Shown here: one piece after another, positions 27,539-40,740 of the stretch
Numbering within the stretch: position 1 is the first letter of the stretch
Layout: the number at the start of each line of letters is the position of its first letter
Assembly: GCA_024305405.1 (NCBI GenBank)
Contig: JAKNDB010000092.1
Coordinates: 969,001-1,033,000 of the forward strand
Length of the DNA: 64,000 nt
Direction of reading: 5' to 3'
From: Dirofilaria immitis
Lineage: Eukaryota > Nematoda > Chromadorea > Rhabditida > Onchocercidae
Position numbers and translations under genes: made by a program
Notes under the pieces: model-generated
What the model saw: the letters and a program-made list of their open reading frames with translations, nothing else
What the model was told of the DNA's origin: nothing
Databases searched by the model: none

Positions 27539-30500
27539 ATGCCTGTTCGCAGGGCAGGAGGTTTTGTTTTACGAAATATATTTAATTTTTGTTTATTTAT
27601 TTTTTTAATCTAATTTTTTGGAATTATTTTGAGTACAAAAAATTAGCTAGATGAAATAAATTATTTATGTTTGTATTGGCAGGATATCGTTGAAATAATA
27701 GAAATATAATATATTTTTGTGAGCAGGAAAAAGAATTTTTAGAAGCGCATCGCGCATTGGAACAACTTGAGGAATATCATGCTTCATTGGTAAGTGCTAG
27801 TTCGGCAGAATTAAGACGACAAATCGAAAAGCTTATCAACAATTTCAAGGGAGCTCTTTTTCAATCATTAATAGGTATAAAATTATTCTATTGTAATTTT
27901 ATTTGGAAATGTTCTCTATAAGAGAGTTTTCAAATGTAGATTAATTATGATCCAAATTTATGGTAAAATTGGATTTTCAAAATCGAAATTACGGTAATTT
28001 TATGCTTCATTTATATTATTTATACTTCAGTGCGTATCAACTTATTTATCTTTTTAAACTTGTTTTATCTAAGCATTAATATTTACTGAACGATATAAAT
28101 TAATTCTTATGTAAATTTTTGATAAAAATAGATTTTGATTCAAATTTTTTCAACTTAAGAAAGATGTAAAGATATTGTTAAAAAACTGAGCAAAAAACCT
28201 TCCAAGAATTTTTTTCAATTGAAAAAAATTCTTATCCAGGATTTCATGTCACGGGAGATGCAAACTTTTCTCCTGTAGACATTTTTTCTCTTTTTTTTGC
28301 TTTAAGATGTAGTGGTAAATTATCGTAATATTTTGAAGATATCCAAGAACTATACGAAGATACACTACTGAATGAACGAAAAAGCCTAGAGCAAAAGGCA
28401 TTCGAAACACGGAAAATTGCTCAGCGTTGGGAAACAAATCCACCGTTTGGCCGTATAAATGCTCCGCTTGCTTCACTAGTAAATTTTTCAGTTTTTTTTC
28501 CACAATTTTTATTATTGATGATAGTCAACACTTTGATTATTCGAACCTACATGTGATATATGGAAGTTTTAACGAAAGTATTATAAATTATGAGTTACAA
28601 ATACAAAATTTCATGTATTTCAGGATTCCAGCCTTCATTATGGTGATCAAACTATTCCCTATACAAATGGTGCTGAATACAATGTGCAATCATATTCATT
28701 ACGTGAACAGAGAAAACAATATGTAAGCTTTTTTGTTTTATCTAGCTTTATATTTTATTTTCCCTGACTGTATGAATCAAGATATTCTTAAAGAATGCGT
28801 GATACTATTTAAATTGGATGCTAACCAATTATATGATACTGTTTAGCGAGTTCTGTCCAATTGATTTTAATCATGCTGTTATTGAATATTGTCGGATAAT
28901 ATTCTAATAACTTTTGAATACTTGAAGCAAATATTGAAAATAAAAACTAACAATTTTAAAACTATAATGATTACGATTTTCTTTCAGACTACGGGGACGG
29001 TTGGAGATCTACAGAAAGAATTACTCAGATGACTCCTACAGGCCAGATGGTCACAACCACTGTAAATTTTGAACTGAATTAAAATTCTTTTTCTAATTTG
29101 TCGATTCGAGTTAAGCATATTTTCCCAAAATGAGAATGGAGATGGCAAGACAGAATGGAAATAGTTACTTCAATTTGTTTTTCTGTAATTTTATATGTTT
29201 GTCAACTGATGCATGCCTTTTGGTACACCAATTAATAAAATTATCGGTGTCTAACAAAAAAAAATTTGTGACTAACGACATTTCTTTATATTTGTCCACA
29301 CTTTATCTTCATTATATTCCGTTTTTCTCAACTCGAAGTTCATTTTTGTTGCCATACTTCTTAGTTTGATCAAATTGACATGAAGGGAGATAACGGAATA
29401 GAATGAAAATGATAATGTTATGATAAAAATTTAATCTTAGCTATTGAGTTTTTTTTGATAAATGGAATAGTTCCGAAATGACAAACTGAAGATTTATCAT
29501 ACGTTTCTTATTTAATCTGAGAGAAAGATGATTGGGATTGTAACTTTTAATTTCGGAACACTTTCGTAATTATTATAATGATTTACATATTAAAATTTAA
29601 AAATTTTCAATCATGAAAACCAAATTAATATCATCTATGATAATAGATACCCTGTAAATTTTACTGCCGATTAAAGTCATGATTCTTATTGAAATATGTT
29701 ATTTAGCTGAGCATTTATTTAAATTTAGTAATCCAAATTGTGTACTTTTTGCAGACTAATGGCTTAATTGATAATGATGGCATAGAATGGGAAATTGAGG
29801 AAGTTGTTTTGGAGAAAGGTCATACTGGACTTGGTTTTAGTATTGCGGGGGCCTTGATCAGCAATATATCGATGGAGATCCTTCAATCTATGTTACAAAC
29901 ATTATACCTGGCGGAGCTGCAGCTGCTGATGGGCGAATGAAGTAAGTCATGTTAAAAAAAATGATTATATATAAAATAATTATGTATTAATCTTTTTGAT
30001 TGCAAATAAATTTTGATTTTTAGATTAAACTTTAAATGATACACAGAAAAGTAAATAATCCATGTCTAATGAATATAATGTATTTCATTGCAGAATTCAA
30101 GATATTATTATGAAGGTGAATACTACCGATTGTACACGGGTACCACATGAAACAACAGTTAACGCACTGAAAAATGCAGGAAATGTTGTGAGATTGGTTA
30201 GCTTTTCTTAACTTTACGGCAGTAAAATTTTTGATTTCAAAATACAAATTTATTATCTGATGATTATATTTGATGGAAAATTAATATATTTCAGGTTTTA
30301 AAACGGCGTCGTTCAGGACGTGAAAGTGCTGATCTTAGAGGAAGCGTAGTATCGCCATATATTTCACCCTTGCATGATGGATCATCTGTCCCGATTATAC
30401 CACCAACAATTCCACCATCTCCACCAGCTCACAGTTCCTATACTAATATTCCTATTCAGCGAACGTTGCGTGAAATCGAAAAATTAGAGCGAATCCCAGG

Positions 30501-33500
30501 CGCTCAAAAAATTGAATTGTTCAAGGCATAATGCTTATTTTAGAAACTTTAAACGAATTTCGGTCAGATGCGATGTAATTTATGATGCTACGTCCTATTT
30601 CATGTTTTTTTCTTTCCTGCTATAGCGAACGGAATTGATAACTTAACGAATAAATGGCAGTCTATATAAAATCGTAAATTCAATAAGTCACTGCTCTTTC
30701 ACTTATATATGAGAATATAAAAAGTTCAAAACCATTAATGAAAACACTGTTTTCTTTTATTTCGAAAATTTATTTAGGGTTCGAAGGGACTTGGCTTCAG
30801 CATAGCTGGTGGAATAGGTAATGAACATGTGGCTGGTGATACTGGCATTTATGTAACAAAGATTATTGACGGTGGAGCCGCATACCATGATGGTCGTTTG
30901 AGAGTTGGCGACAAACTTTTAGCTGTAAGATTTTTCTTATTTTTTTTAAAATCCTTTGTAAAGAAATCCATGAGATCTGTATGATCGTTATCTTTCCGAC
31001 ATGTTTTTTATTTAAATGTATTTCAGTAATTTACACTGATTATCTTCGATTTATATTCTGTGAATTCAATAGCTCTTTTTAATTTTAGGAAATGGAGCTT
31101 AATTTCTCATATTGTTGACTTCATACGTATATTTTCTTACATGAATGCTTCATTTTGAAATTATAAATTTTAATTTATAAATAACAGATCTATAATGAAA
31201 ATATTTCCGTAATTAATTGATTTATTATTAGTTTGAGATACGCCTTTTTCTTCCTATATTGTATGTTGATACTGAACCGAAATATTCGTTTTATAAGTTA
31301 AGGTGTTTTCATTTATCTCTGAAATCACGAGGCAACCTATTTTTGAGGTTGATAATGTAATTCTGGAAAATGTTACGCATGAATTTGCTGTGAACACATT
31401 GAAACAGACGGCTTCTAAAGTAATCTTGATTTATTTGAAAAATCCGCATCCAGAACTGCTGCCAAGTTTTGATGATAGTGTTAATCGCTCAGTTGGCCAT
31501 CCACCTACACCTGCTCATTCCGGTAAGTTTCAGTGATATCTTAACACTTCGACGAATATTTTTTCTAGCTGTATCATCTGCAGTAAATGAGATTAGTGAT
31601 GAATATTTTTCTACCATTGCAACTTGAAATTAAGTGACCATTTTTGAATACCAACATTGAAATATCGTTCTTTAAGATATTTAATTTTGTATTTTAAATA
31701 TTTATTCAATACGAACTCTAAACATACCCATTTTTGCGTGATAATGGATTTCGTAGGTGTAATGTCAAAATAATATACTGCTAAAAGCTTTAATTAACTC
31801 ATGAAGAATATTACCCGTGATAATCTGAATTATCGATAAATTGACGGCATTAAAGAAATTATGCTATCTTCAGCATTTTTATTTTTGTTAAATGATAAAG
31901 TTCCTACAATTGATTTGAATTTAAATGAAAAACATTTTATTCTTTTAGTTACTTCGCTGCATCATGATTCATTTGATATGCAGCAATCATTCCACACAAT
32001 ACCACAACAAGAGTTACCCTTAGGTCCACGTATCGTACATCTTAATCGTGGAATGCAAGGATTAGGTTTTAACATTGTTGGTGGAGAAGATGGAGAACCG
32101 ATTTACATCAGCTATGTTTTGCCTGGCGGTGTAGCTGATCTTTCTGGAAATGTAAGAAAGGTAAGATCGTTTTAGATGAATTAATCTATTTTTCATATAA
32201 TATGAGTTGCATACTATAAATTATTGAATGTTCGAAAACTTTTGATTATTCCTCAATCTAAAACATATTTTGAAATTTTAGGGCGATGTGTTGTTGCAAG
32301 TAAATGGTGTCAATTTACGAAATGCCACTCATGCTGAAGCAGCTCGTGCATTGAAGGAAGCTATGAATCCTGTATCATTAACATTGCAATATCGACCTCA
32401 AGGTATCATTTTAAGCTTATTTTTCTCGACTAGATAATTTGTTTTGAATGATATCGATATTACTCTTGTAATGATGTCGACATTACATTTCATCTATGGC
32501 ATTGAAATTTATTTTTCATCAATAATGGTATGTGCACAATTCAGCTTATAAATTAAATTAAAGAATGAAATTCTTGTGAGTCAAATAATAATGATTATAT
32601 ATATATTCTCTATTTTCGAAATTAGCTCAAAAGAAGAACTTTATTTACACTATCCTTTTTCCAAATTAAATGAAATGCTTCTCCAAAAATATTTTTTGCT
32701 CTATGCATTTCTTATCATTGCAGAGTACGGACAATTTGAGGCTAAAATTGATCAACTTCGTCGAGATTTAATGAGCGGTGGAGCAGTAACTTTTGGTACA
32801 TCACGCAAAGAACTTTTCGTTAGGTATTATTTGAATATGTCTCTGGTATAGTTCTCATTTTCCAGGATGTGAAATCACTTCATAATTTTGCGTAATTCCT
32901 GCAGAGCCATGTTTGATTATGATCCAGCACGAGAAGCAGGTGTTCCACATCGGGCCTTACCTTTCTTTTACGGTGACATTTTACATGTTACGAATATAGC
33001 GGATGATGACTGGTGGACAGCACGACTGGTTACGGAAAGCGGCGAAGAAGGTTTGGAAGGGGTTATCCCATCCAAAAAGAGAGTTGAAAAGAAGGAACGA
33101 CAGCGGAGAAAGCAGGTGAAGACTGATCTTCATAAAAATATTTATTTACGGGCGTATTTGTATGTGAGCGAGTTCATTTAACGGATTTATTTTAATTAGT
33201 GTAGTCTACAGATAGTGTATAATTTGTCATCTTTTATTTTTTTTCATAAGTATTAACTGATATTTCTTAAAGGTGATCAGAGTTTAAATTTCTTTCAGTT
33301 TTCCGTTATGGCATTAATATAGATTCTAGATTGCGCCATCGAGTTCTTCTATTCATTTTTATTCAATGTAGGGGTGCGAATTACTTTTCTAACAAGAATG
33401 ATCAAATCTGGAGGGTCGAGTTATTATTTTCATCCAGTTTCTTATCTTCATTTTCAAAATAGATTTCTTTAATATCAGAAATTTTATATAAAAATATTTC

Positions 33501-33796
33501 ATAAAAATTCTTTAAGCTTCAGCTATCATGTTTGTAGGTTAATTTCAATGCTGGTAGTCAAAGTCTTCCACGAGGCATGGATGGACGTCGTGGTTCTCGT
33601 TCGCAGCTCTCATTTTCGCGTAAATTCCCATTCGTCAAGAGTACCGATAAGCTTAACGAATTTACTGATAATGAGCGTAAGTCTCTGCTATATTTTTCAG
33701 CGTAATCATCTTCTTTTCGTAGCCGTTTTAAAATAAGACTGCAAAATTTTTCTCTCACTATTGGCATTTGCTGCAAAATGCGATTTACTGGACAAA

Positions 33797-33872
<76 letters not shown>

Positions 33873-36125
33873 CAATGCACGAGAGTTATATTATATGAAA
33901 AGTGAGGAAAGGTAGTTTTTTCTGTAGTTTTGCAAGTAGTGGATGATGTTATTTGGTTAGCTTTTTGATAAATCATCGCTTGCAAATAGAAGCTCCGAAA
34001 GCTTAGTTTTCTCGTTGGGTATTACTCTTGCGTATTATATTTATAGTATATTTATATAAGTTTGATAAGGGAAATATTTTCCTCAAAGACAATTTCTACT
34101 GTCATATCACTATGAGATTTCCTTAGATGGTACAACTTATACGTCATACACTACAAGCGATAGTGATTACTGTAAGTTTTTCATAGTGTGCTGTGTGTGC
34201 AATATTCATTTATTACATGACTAACAAAATTTACTAATTCGTTCATAATGTTTTTAAACTAAAAGGGAAACTGTGAAAAGTGAAACGTTTAGTATGTAAA
34301 TAAACCACTTAATACAACTACTTTATATTGTTATGCCCTTTAATTTAGAAGTAACCGTAATTTATGACTTTTTAAGTTAGATTGTGGAAGTTTGTATCAT
34401 TTTGATCATTTCATACTTGGAAAAGGATAGAATTTGTTTTTTTATTTTTTCTGGTTTGCAAATATTGATCGAGAGTTATTTCGATTTGAATTTGTAAAAT
34501 ACTAATTGCTTTATAAAATTCATTTTCACATTTTAGTTGGTGCAAGTGAAGATCCGATTATGTCATATGTCGCAGTGGAACGTCAACAGAGTAAACATTA
34601 CTTTCTTTAATTTTAATCTTATTTTTGCTATCTAGAATCAATTTCTTCCCACTAATGATACAATGAAAAGTTTCTATATTTTGTGCAGTCTACATGGTCA
34701 GGAAAAAACTGTATTGCTGGAAATTTTATTATTGTAAATACATAAAGTTTCACGCTTCATTCTTCATAAATAAATCTGTTATATTTTATTAATTTTGCAA
34801 TTCGATTTCATAAATTTCTGTTATTCCAGTAAATTACCCGCGTCCGGTTATTATTCTTGGAGCAATGAAAGACCGCATCAATGATGAATTGGTACTCCGC
34901 GATCGAGATCGATTCAGTAGTTGCGTCCCACGTATGTTTTATTATTTTTCGACTGAAAAAATTCATGAATGTTTCATATTAACTGACTTTTAATTATCTA
35001 ATTTCGAATTATAGAAGTAAAATATTACAGACACGAGTCGACCTCCAAAACCAAACGAAGTAGATGGTCGTGACTACCATTTTGTTTCAAAGGAACAAAT
35101 GCAAGAAGATGTTCGAAATAATCAGTTTATCGAAGCAGGACAGTTTCAGGACAATCTTTATGGCACGAGCATTAATTCTGTTCGTGAAGTTGCAGAAATG
35201 GTATGTGAACTCTGAAAAAGATTTAAGATTAAGAGATTACTCTGTGATATCGTTAATCAAGAATCCAAGAGAATATAGCCAAATTGAATTGTGAATTTTT
35301 GTTTTGAATTAGAAAAAATTTTTTAATGGGAAAATTCAAATCAAATATCTGATTTGATTATGTTATACTTCCTTAATCAGAAAACTAGCTTTATATTATT
35401 TATTATAGGGTCGACATTGCATTCTCGATGTGAGTGGAAATGCTATCCGTAGATTGCAATCTATTGCTAATATTTACCCAATAGCAATTTTCGTGAAACC
35501 ACAAACTCCACATCAAATTATGTAAGTTATTTATTCACTTTAATCATGATCTTGTATGTTATATGCAGTGCTTTCGTAATAAATATCATAAATTATATGT
35601 CGTTCTCGGTCATGCAAGTGACCTCATATCAACCATTGAAATAATAAGTATAAATCACCCATTATTTCAGCGCTTAATAACTTAGTTTTGAAATTTTTGA
35701 ACTAAATACTAATTTGTGGTTTGTAGAATATTTGGAAGTTCTTATAGGGAATGGGATCATTCAATAAATGAAGAAGATGCTCATACCATATATCAGCGTT
35801 GTCAGAGAACGGAACAAAATTTTGGAGATTTGTTCACTGGTAAATTTTTATCTTTATATTTTCTAATTAGCAGTAGTTAACTAATTAATTATGACTGTAA
35901 TTCTTTTCTTCACATTTCCTTCTATATATTAATCTTTCTCTATTCTTTCAAATATTATGTCCTTATTTTAAATAATGATGATGAATCAGTTCTTGATGTA
36001 TAATTTCCATTTTAGCTGTTATAAGTGGTCAAATATTCGAAGATCTCGTGCGCCGTGTCTTGAACGTCATTGCGGAGCAGTCACGACCGCATGTTTGGGT
36101 GCCATCACGAGCACAAGTCTTTTAA
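27539..36125 (+). CDS. dlg-1: Discs-large MAGUK scaffold (L27-PDZ-PDZ-PDZ-SH3-GK)
   Basis: Membrane-associated guanylate kinase homologue. In nematodes DLG-1 sits at the epithelial apical junction. Exons: 27539-27560, 27727-27874, 28339-28478, 28624-28722, 28988-29061, 29755-29941, 30094-30196, 30295-30525, 30778-30924, 31348-31522, 31949-32160, 32282-32402, 32724-32823, 32905-33115, 33538-33676, 34127-34171, 34537-34590, 34830-34931, 35031-35200, 35409-35521, 35727-35839, 36016-36125; about 938 aa. It starts MPVRRAG, then L27 ([11 protein letters not shown]), three PDZ domains each with GLGF (two GLGFSIAG, one GLGFNIVGG), SH3 ([16 protein letters not shown]), a hook, and a GK domain ([17 protein letters not shown]). 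The GK lacks the GxxGxGK nucleotide loop, so it is a protein-binding pseudokinase as in the family. Oddities: the G run at 29847-29851 is one short and breaks PDZ1; the 28722/28988 and first-exon junctions are out of phase by one; the donor after 30525 is GC. The stop at 36123 follows [10 protein letters not shown]. Confidence 0.95.
33799..33868. repeat. (TA)n microsatellite inside a dlg-1 intron
   Basis: An uninterrupted AT tract of about 70 bp between the exons ending 33676 and starting 34127. The open frames on the minus strand across it are artefacts. Confidence 0.95.
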
Positions 36126-38117
36126 ACCTCATTTTGTCTGATCATATAAAGAATTTTTTATTTCAAAAGTATTCTTTTTGAAGATATTTCCTATTACGAA
36201 GATTTTGTTAATGCAGTATTGAAATATCAATTTGTTTGATTTTGTGGAGCCAATTTTTGGAAAACTTATCTTCAAAAGATTGAGATAAAGTCTATATATA
36301 CATATCTGACATACAACTCTTTTGCTGATGAAATAATTGAAGAAATAATACTTTTTGAGCATCTTTTTCATGATTACAAAATATAGATGAAGTCTTATTT
36401 TTACTTTAAAATCTCGAAAATTTTCGAAATATTTCTTGAGTTTTAATTATCTGAGGAAGGAAAATTATCAATGATCTGATTGATTTGATCATTTAATTTC
36501 AAATATATATTTCTGATTTTTGCAGCTCTATTTTTCTATATATTGTGATTAATTGATGCAATGCATTTTTTTCTTCTAACGCAGCTATTATATTCGTCTA
36601 TTTTATTGATATATTTTTCTACATAACCAATTTTCAAGGAAATTTTTGTTGTAGTTTGATTTATCAATATACAAAAGAAGACGGTTTTCACGGATATTGT
36701 TGAAATTTTTAAAACTTCGAAATTGGAAATTATAGTAATTTTTGAACTTTATAGATGAAGGAACAATATTAGGATAAATATAGTATTTTATCGTTATATT
36801 CTTCCGTCTAATTGCAGAAGTTCCCTTCATCGGTTTTTTTCGGATTGGATAAATATGACGTCTTTGAACTTTCTGTCATAGGATTATGCTTTATGTTAAA
36901 TTATGGTAGGAAGCATTGGTATTTCAAAAAAAAGAACTTGGATTGAGGAAATGAAGCATATCATCGTTTTATCTCATACATTGATTATTCTTTTACTGTT
37001 TTATCCATTCTTATTCATTGCACTTATTGGAGGTTGTGATTCTATTAATACATTTCATTTTGGAAAAAATAAGTGTATTATGGGAAAATACGGTCTACAT
37101 TTCTCGTTAATATCATCCATTCTTTAAAAAAACATTTACGACAACAGGTAGCTTAATTTATTTTACTTCAGTAATTTATTAAATGTTTTTTAAACTTTCC
37201 ATAAGCATCGAATGTACAAAAAGGGTTGATTCATTATGTTTGAAAATCAAAGTTGAAGTAATAAAAGTATCTCTTGTCTCAGGAGAAAAAAAGTGGAAAT
37301 TGTAAGGTAGGACTTTTTTGATAGCACAAGCAAATACCAAAATGGAATATTGCCTTTTTGATTGCATATGCGCCGAATGGACCATATTTTTATCCAGTTC
37401 TTTCTTAACTTTAGCCATTCTTTGTTATTTGGTCAAAATTATTATTAGTTTTGCTGGCACATTCTTTCGATTTGTTTTTTCCTTTTTTGAAATTGTGCCA
37501 ACTTCCTTTTTTTGTTTTCATAATGTTACGTGCAGAAGCGCTTTCTTACAATTATTTTATACTATGTTCGAGATCTGTAATAAACATGTGGTCTTTTAAA
37601 AATTTGAAAAGTTTTACAGGAATCAATGATATTGAAATAAAGTAAACGAAGAAAGATATATGCCAGTTAAATGTTTTGTAAAAATTAACATTTACCATTG
37701 AGTTGTTTTTAACAGTTGGCGATGGATGAGAAGTTAAATACGAATCATATAAGATTATACCCAGTCTGTGTCATCTATATATCAGGTTTTAGAATATCTA
37801 TAAAATTTTATTCAACTTGCATCATCCCCAGTGTCAGAATTTAGAATGATCGGATTATTGCGATGCAGTAAATAACTGTTATAATTTGGAGATGAATCAT
37901 TCGTATTTATACAATATGCATAGGAGTCAATTTTTATGCAGTTGATATTTTTATCTCGCACAAAATTGAAGTATTATCAATCCTTTTAGTTTATCTTCAT
38001 AACTTAAAAATGAAAAATATATGCATGAAAAGAGGATATTTGAAAATAATGGAAGCAACATATATCGTGATAACACATATCATTATCACGATATGTGATG
38101 AGTGTAACAAAAATTAT
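36126..38117. other. Intergenic between convergent genes; short hairpin near the right end
   Basis: Contains the 3' ends of dlg-1 and of the minus-strand membrane-protein gene. No exon supported: open frames near 36903 and 37318 lack splice context. A 12-bp inverted repeat (ATATCGTGATAA) with a 9-nt loop lies at 38062-38094, about 25 bp downstream of the minus-strand stop. Confidence 0.5.
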
Positions 38118-39279
38118 TCATAATGGCTGTAAATAAATATTATCATTAGCGCTATCTGATTCTAATTCATATGAAAAATCGGATGGTTCACGATCAACCT
38201 GTTGCCATGGATTATGCCGACGGCTTACAAAAATTTGAGTGATAAATGGTGATGGTGCTTCTACCTAGAAATAGGATAAGAAGAATAAGAATATTTTGAT
38301 TTAATTATCAACATTTCAATAATTACATTTTTAAATTAAAATTTATTTGAAGATACTGAACAAAATTGCCGGTGAAATGTAATGAGAAAAAATGGGGCAA
38401 AGAAATGAAACTTTCTATATGCCATTGTACTATTATTATTTTTAGCTTTGTAATTAATGCATAAAAAACGTAGAAATTTAAGTGAGCAAAAATAATAATC
38501 AACTAGCTGATTAATTAATTAATTAATTAATTATTTACCGCAGTTTCGGATGGTGAAGGTAATGTCGGTAACTTCTTCGATATTGGTTTTGGCCTTAGTT
38601 CTAGAGCAGGTGGAAGAGGCGTAGTAGATGATATTGATTCTTTGGATAGGATTTGAGAAGATTTCAAAGTGCTTTCGGCTGATTTTACAGCCGCTTCAAT
38701 ATTGGCTGCAATTTGCGACACTTTCGCTTTTCTTGCTGAATTTGATACGATATTTTTTGATTGCATTTTTGCTAAAAATATCAGCAATATCTTATTCTGA
38801 AACTTAAAAAGTATTTTTAAAATTTTTGATTACTATTGAATCAAATAGATCATTTATATTAATCGATTTATATATATAAAAAGTATGAAAAAGATCTATG
38901 ATAAACCTTATTTAATTTTTTCACTTCATAATTATACCACTATCACAGAAATGATTATGATGAAATAAGTATAACGCGTACTTACCCGTTCGTAATCTTC
39001 ACGTTTTCTACGTTCTATTCTACCCTCTTGTCGTTTGAGCACGCAGTATAATAGAAGAAATATGGAAATAATAAGAAGGATGATGAGAACTACTAAAACG
39101 ACAGTCAGTGCTAATATAACTTCCGGTTTTCCCGTCGGTGCTACTGTTGCAGTTGTTGGTTCTATATTCAGGCCTTGCAATACCATATTTCCTGTTTTTT
39201 CAATTTCATCAATATTTGAATTTAAATTATTCATCGTATAGCAGATATGATCCGTATAAAGATAACAAATAAATATAGG
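38118..39279 (-). CDS. Single-pass membrane protein with long disordered cytoplasmic tail
   Basis: Not recognised. Three exons on the minus strand: 39279 (or the ATG at 39234) to 38986, 38771-38539, and 38264-38118 ending in TGA. The first encodes a Thr/Pro-rich stretch (GLNIEPTTATVAPTGKPEV), one strong hydrophobic helix (LTVVLVVLIILLIISIFLLL), then KRQEGRIERRKRE. The basic flank predicts that the C-terminus is cytosolic. The second is Ser/Ala/Lys/Pro-rich with PLPPALELRPKP; the third ends DNIYLQPL. The donors (CGG|GTAAGT, GCG|GTAAAT) and acceptors (ATTTTTAG, ATTTCTAG) are good. Exon 2 is one base short of phase: the T run at 38766-38770 (A run in the mRNA) would need six. From the ATG, about 209 aa. 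No acceptor lies just before 39234, so more 5' sequence is likely. Confidence 0.7.
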
Positions 39280-40377
39280 CTATTTACCACTTTTTTCCTA
39301 TCACTTAATAATACTGAAGTTAGATGAATTTTATATAGCAGAAGATATCAATGTTGTTTTCTATGATGATGATATCGCAAACTAATATATATATATATAT
39401 GGGAAAAGTTCCTCATTTTCAAAACTCATAAATGCACATTTTTGAGAATAAAAAAATTTTAAGAAAATAACCTATTTGAAATATTATTTTATATTTTTAA
39501 TTTTTGTTAATCAAAAAAAAACTATGAGTCAAAAAAGTTATGTATGTACTTTTAAGAATTTTCTTAAATGTAATACTATTACGTAATAAATGAATTATCA
39601 GTAATCATCAAGAATGATAAAAAGATACCACCAACGACATCATCATCTAGGTATAAAAAATTTGTTTCATTTGAATTATTGAGGGCATTGTGCATGCTAT
39701 CAATCGAGAATACAACTAGTACGTTGTAACAAACCGTTCACTTATACTTCAATAGCTAACAATAGTCAATTCTACAATTAGCAAATTTTTCATATTTCCC
39801 TAATGACAGTAAACGATGGATGAAATTGTTATGCAAGAATGAATATTTACACAAAAAAGTGATAAAGCTTAGACTTTCTGATAAGATAATATTTTTATAC
39901 AATGCGAGAAAAATTAAGAGACATTACAAATTTTAGAAAATGATAATATTATAATGTCGTTTGTTTTTTTTTTGATTTATTATAATTGGAAATCGAGATC
40001 TATAATTCATTTGGTTTAGCTAAGATTATTCTTTTGATCAAGATCATAACCTGCGAACCAAATCAACTATCAGAAAATTGACATGAAATATCTCTCACGT
40101 TGCCTGTATAGTAAATATTAGCTATTTTCATTGCTTATGCTTATGTTGTTTTTTAATTATTTACATTATTCTATATTTATTGCATAATTATTAGTTATAA
40201 TTGAGGCTTATGGCTACTGTACTTTGTATATATTTAAATTTATTTTTCCCAAATTTAATTTCGATCCTTCCTTGAATTTCATTTTAATAACATCTCACAT
40301 ATTTAGTTTCTATCTATCACTAATTATGCGTTAATGTTAAGCTTCAATTCCTTACTAATTACATGCTTATTACTTAC

Positions 40378-40740
40378 TGCTTTCATTGCTTCCGCTGTTT
40401 TTATTACCTATGCAATTTGCATTATTCGACTCATAGTTATTATTGGGAAAAAGGAGGTTAAACGGAGGGTAATTTTTAGATATCTTTCTTTCGAATAGGA
40501 AGGAGTATCTTCTTCTATATTTAGGCTTATATGAAAGACAATATCGTACTTGTACAAGGGTCTGAATCAAATGTGCAATACACAGGGATATCAAAGAACA
40601 CGAATACAGAAATATCAAAGAATGCAAACAAATATATTAATGCTTACCGAGAGGTCGTATCTTTACTTTGGATCTATCGTTCTTTCGTATCACCACTGCT
40701 GTTTCCTTGTCTTTGAATTATATGGTTTCTATTACGTCAA
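40378..40740 (-). CDS. Possible upstream exons of a minus-strand gene (uncertain)
   Basis: 40561-40378 is open for 61 codons, preceded by TTTGATTCAG and followed by A|GTAAGTA. It encodes a basic, aromatic and Asn-rich segment (KPKYRRRYSFLFERK). A second candidate ends at 40648 with CTCG|GTAAGC and encodes ETAVVIRKNDRSKVKIRPL. Phases do not join cleanly to each other or to the exon at 39279, so I cannot say whether they belong to the membrane-protein gene. Splice-site quality is the main support. Confidence 0.3.

Noticed and set aside
33558..33985. Minus-strand frames of 105 and 66 codons
   Set aside because: Antisense to a dlg-1 exon and running through the (TA)n tract.
36903..37127. 74-codon frame with a hydrophobic segment
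   Set aside because: No acceptor or donor at sensible places, no link to neighbours; likely chance in AT-rich DNA.
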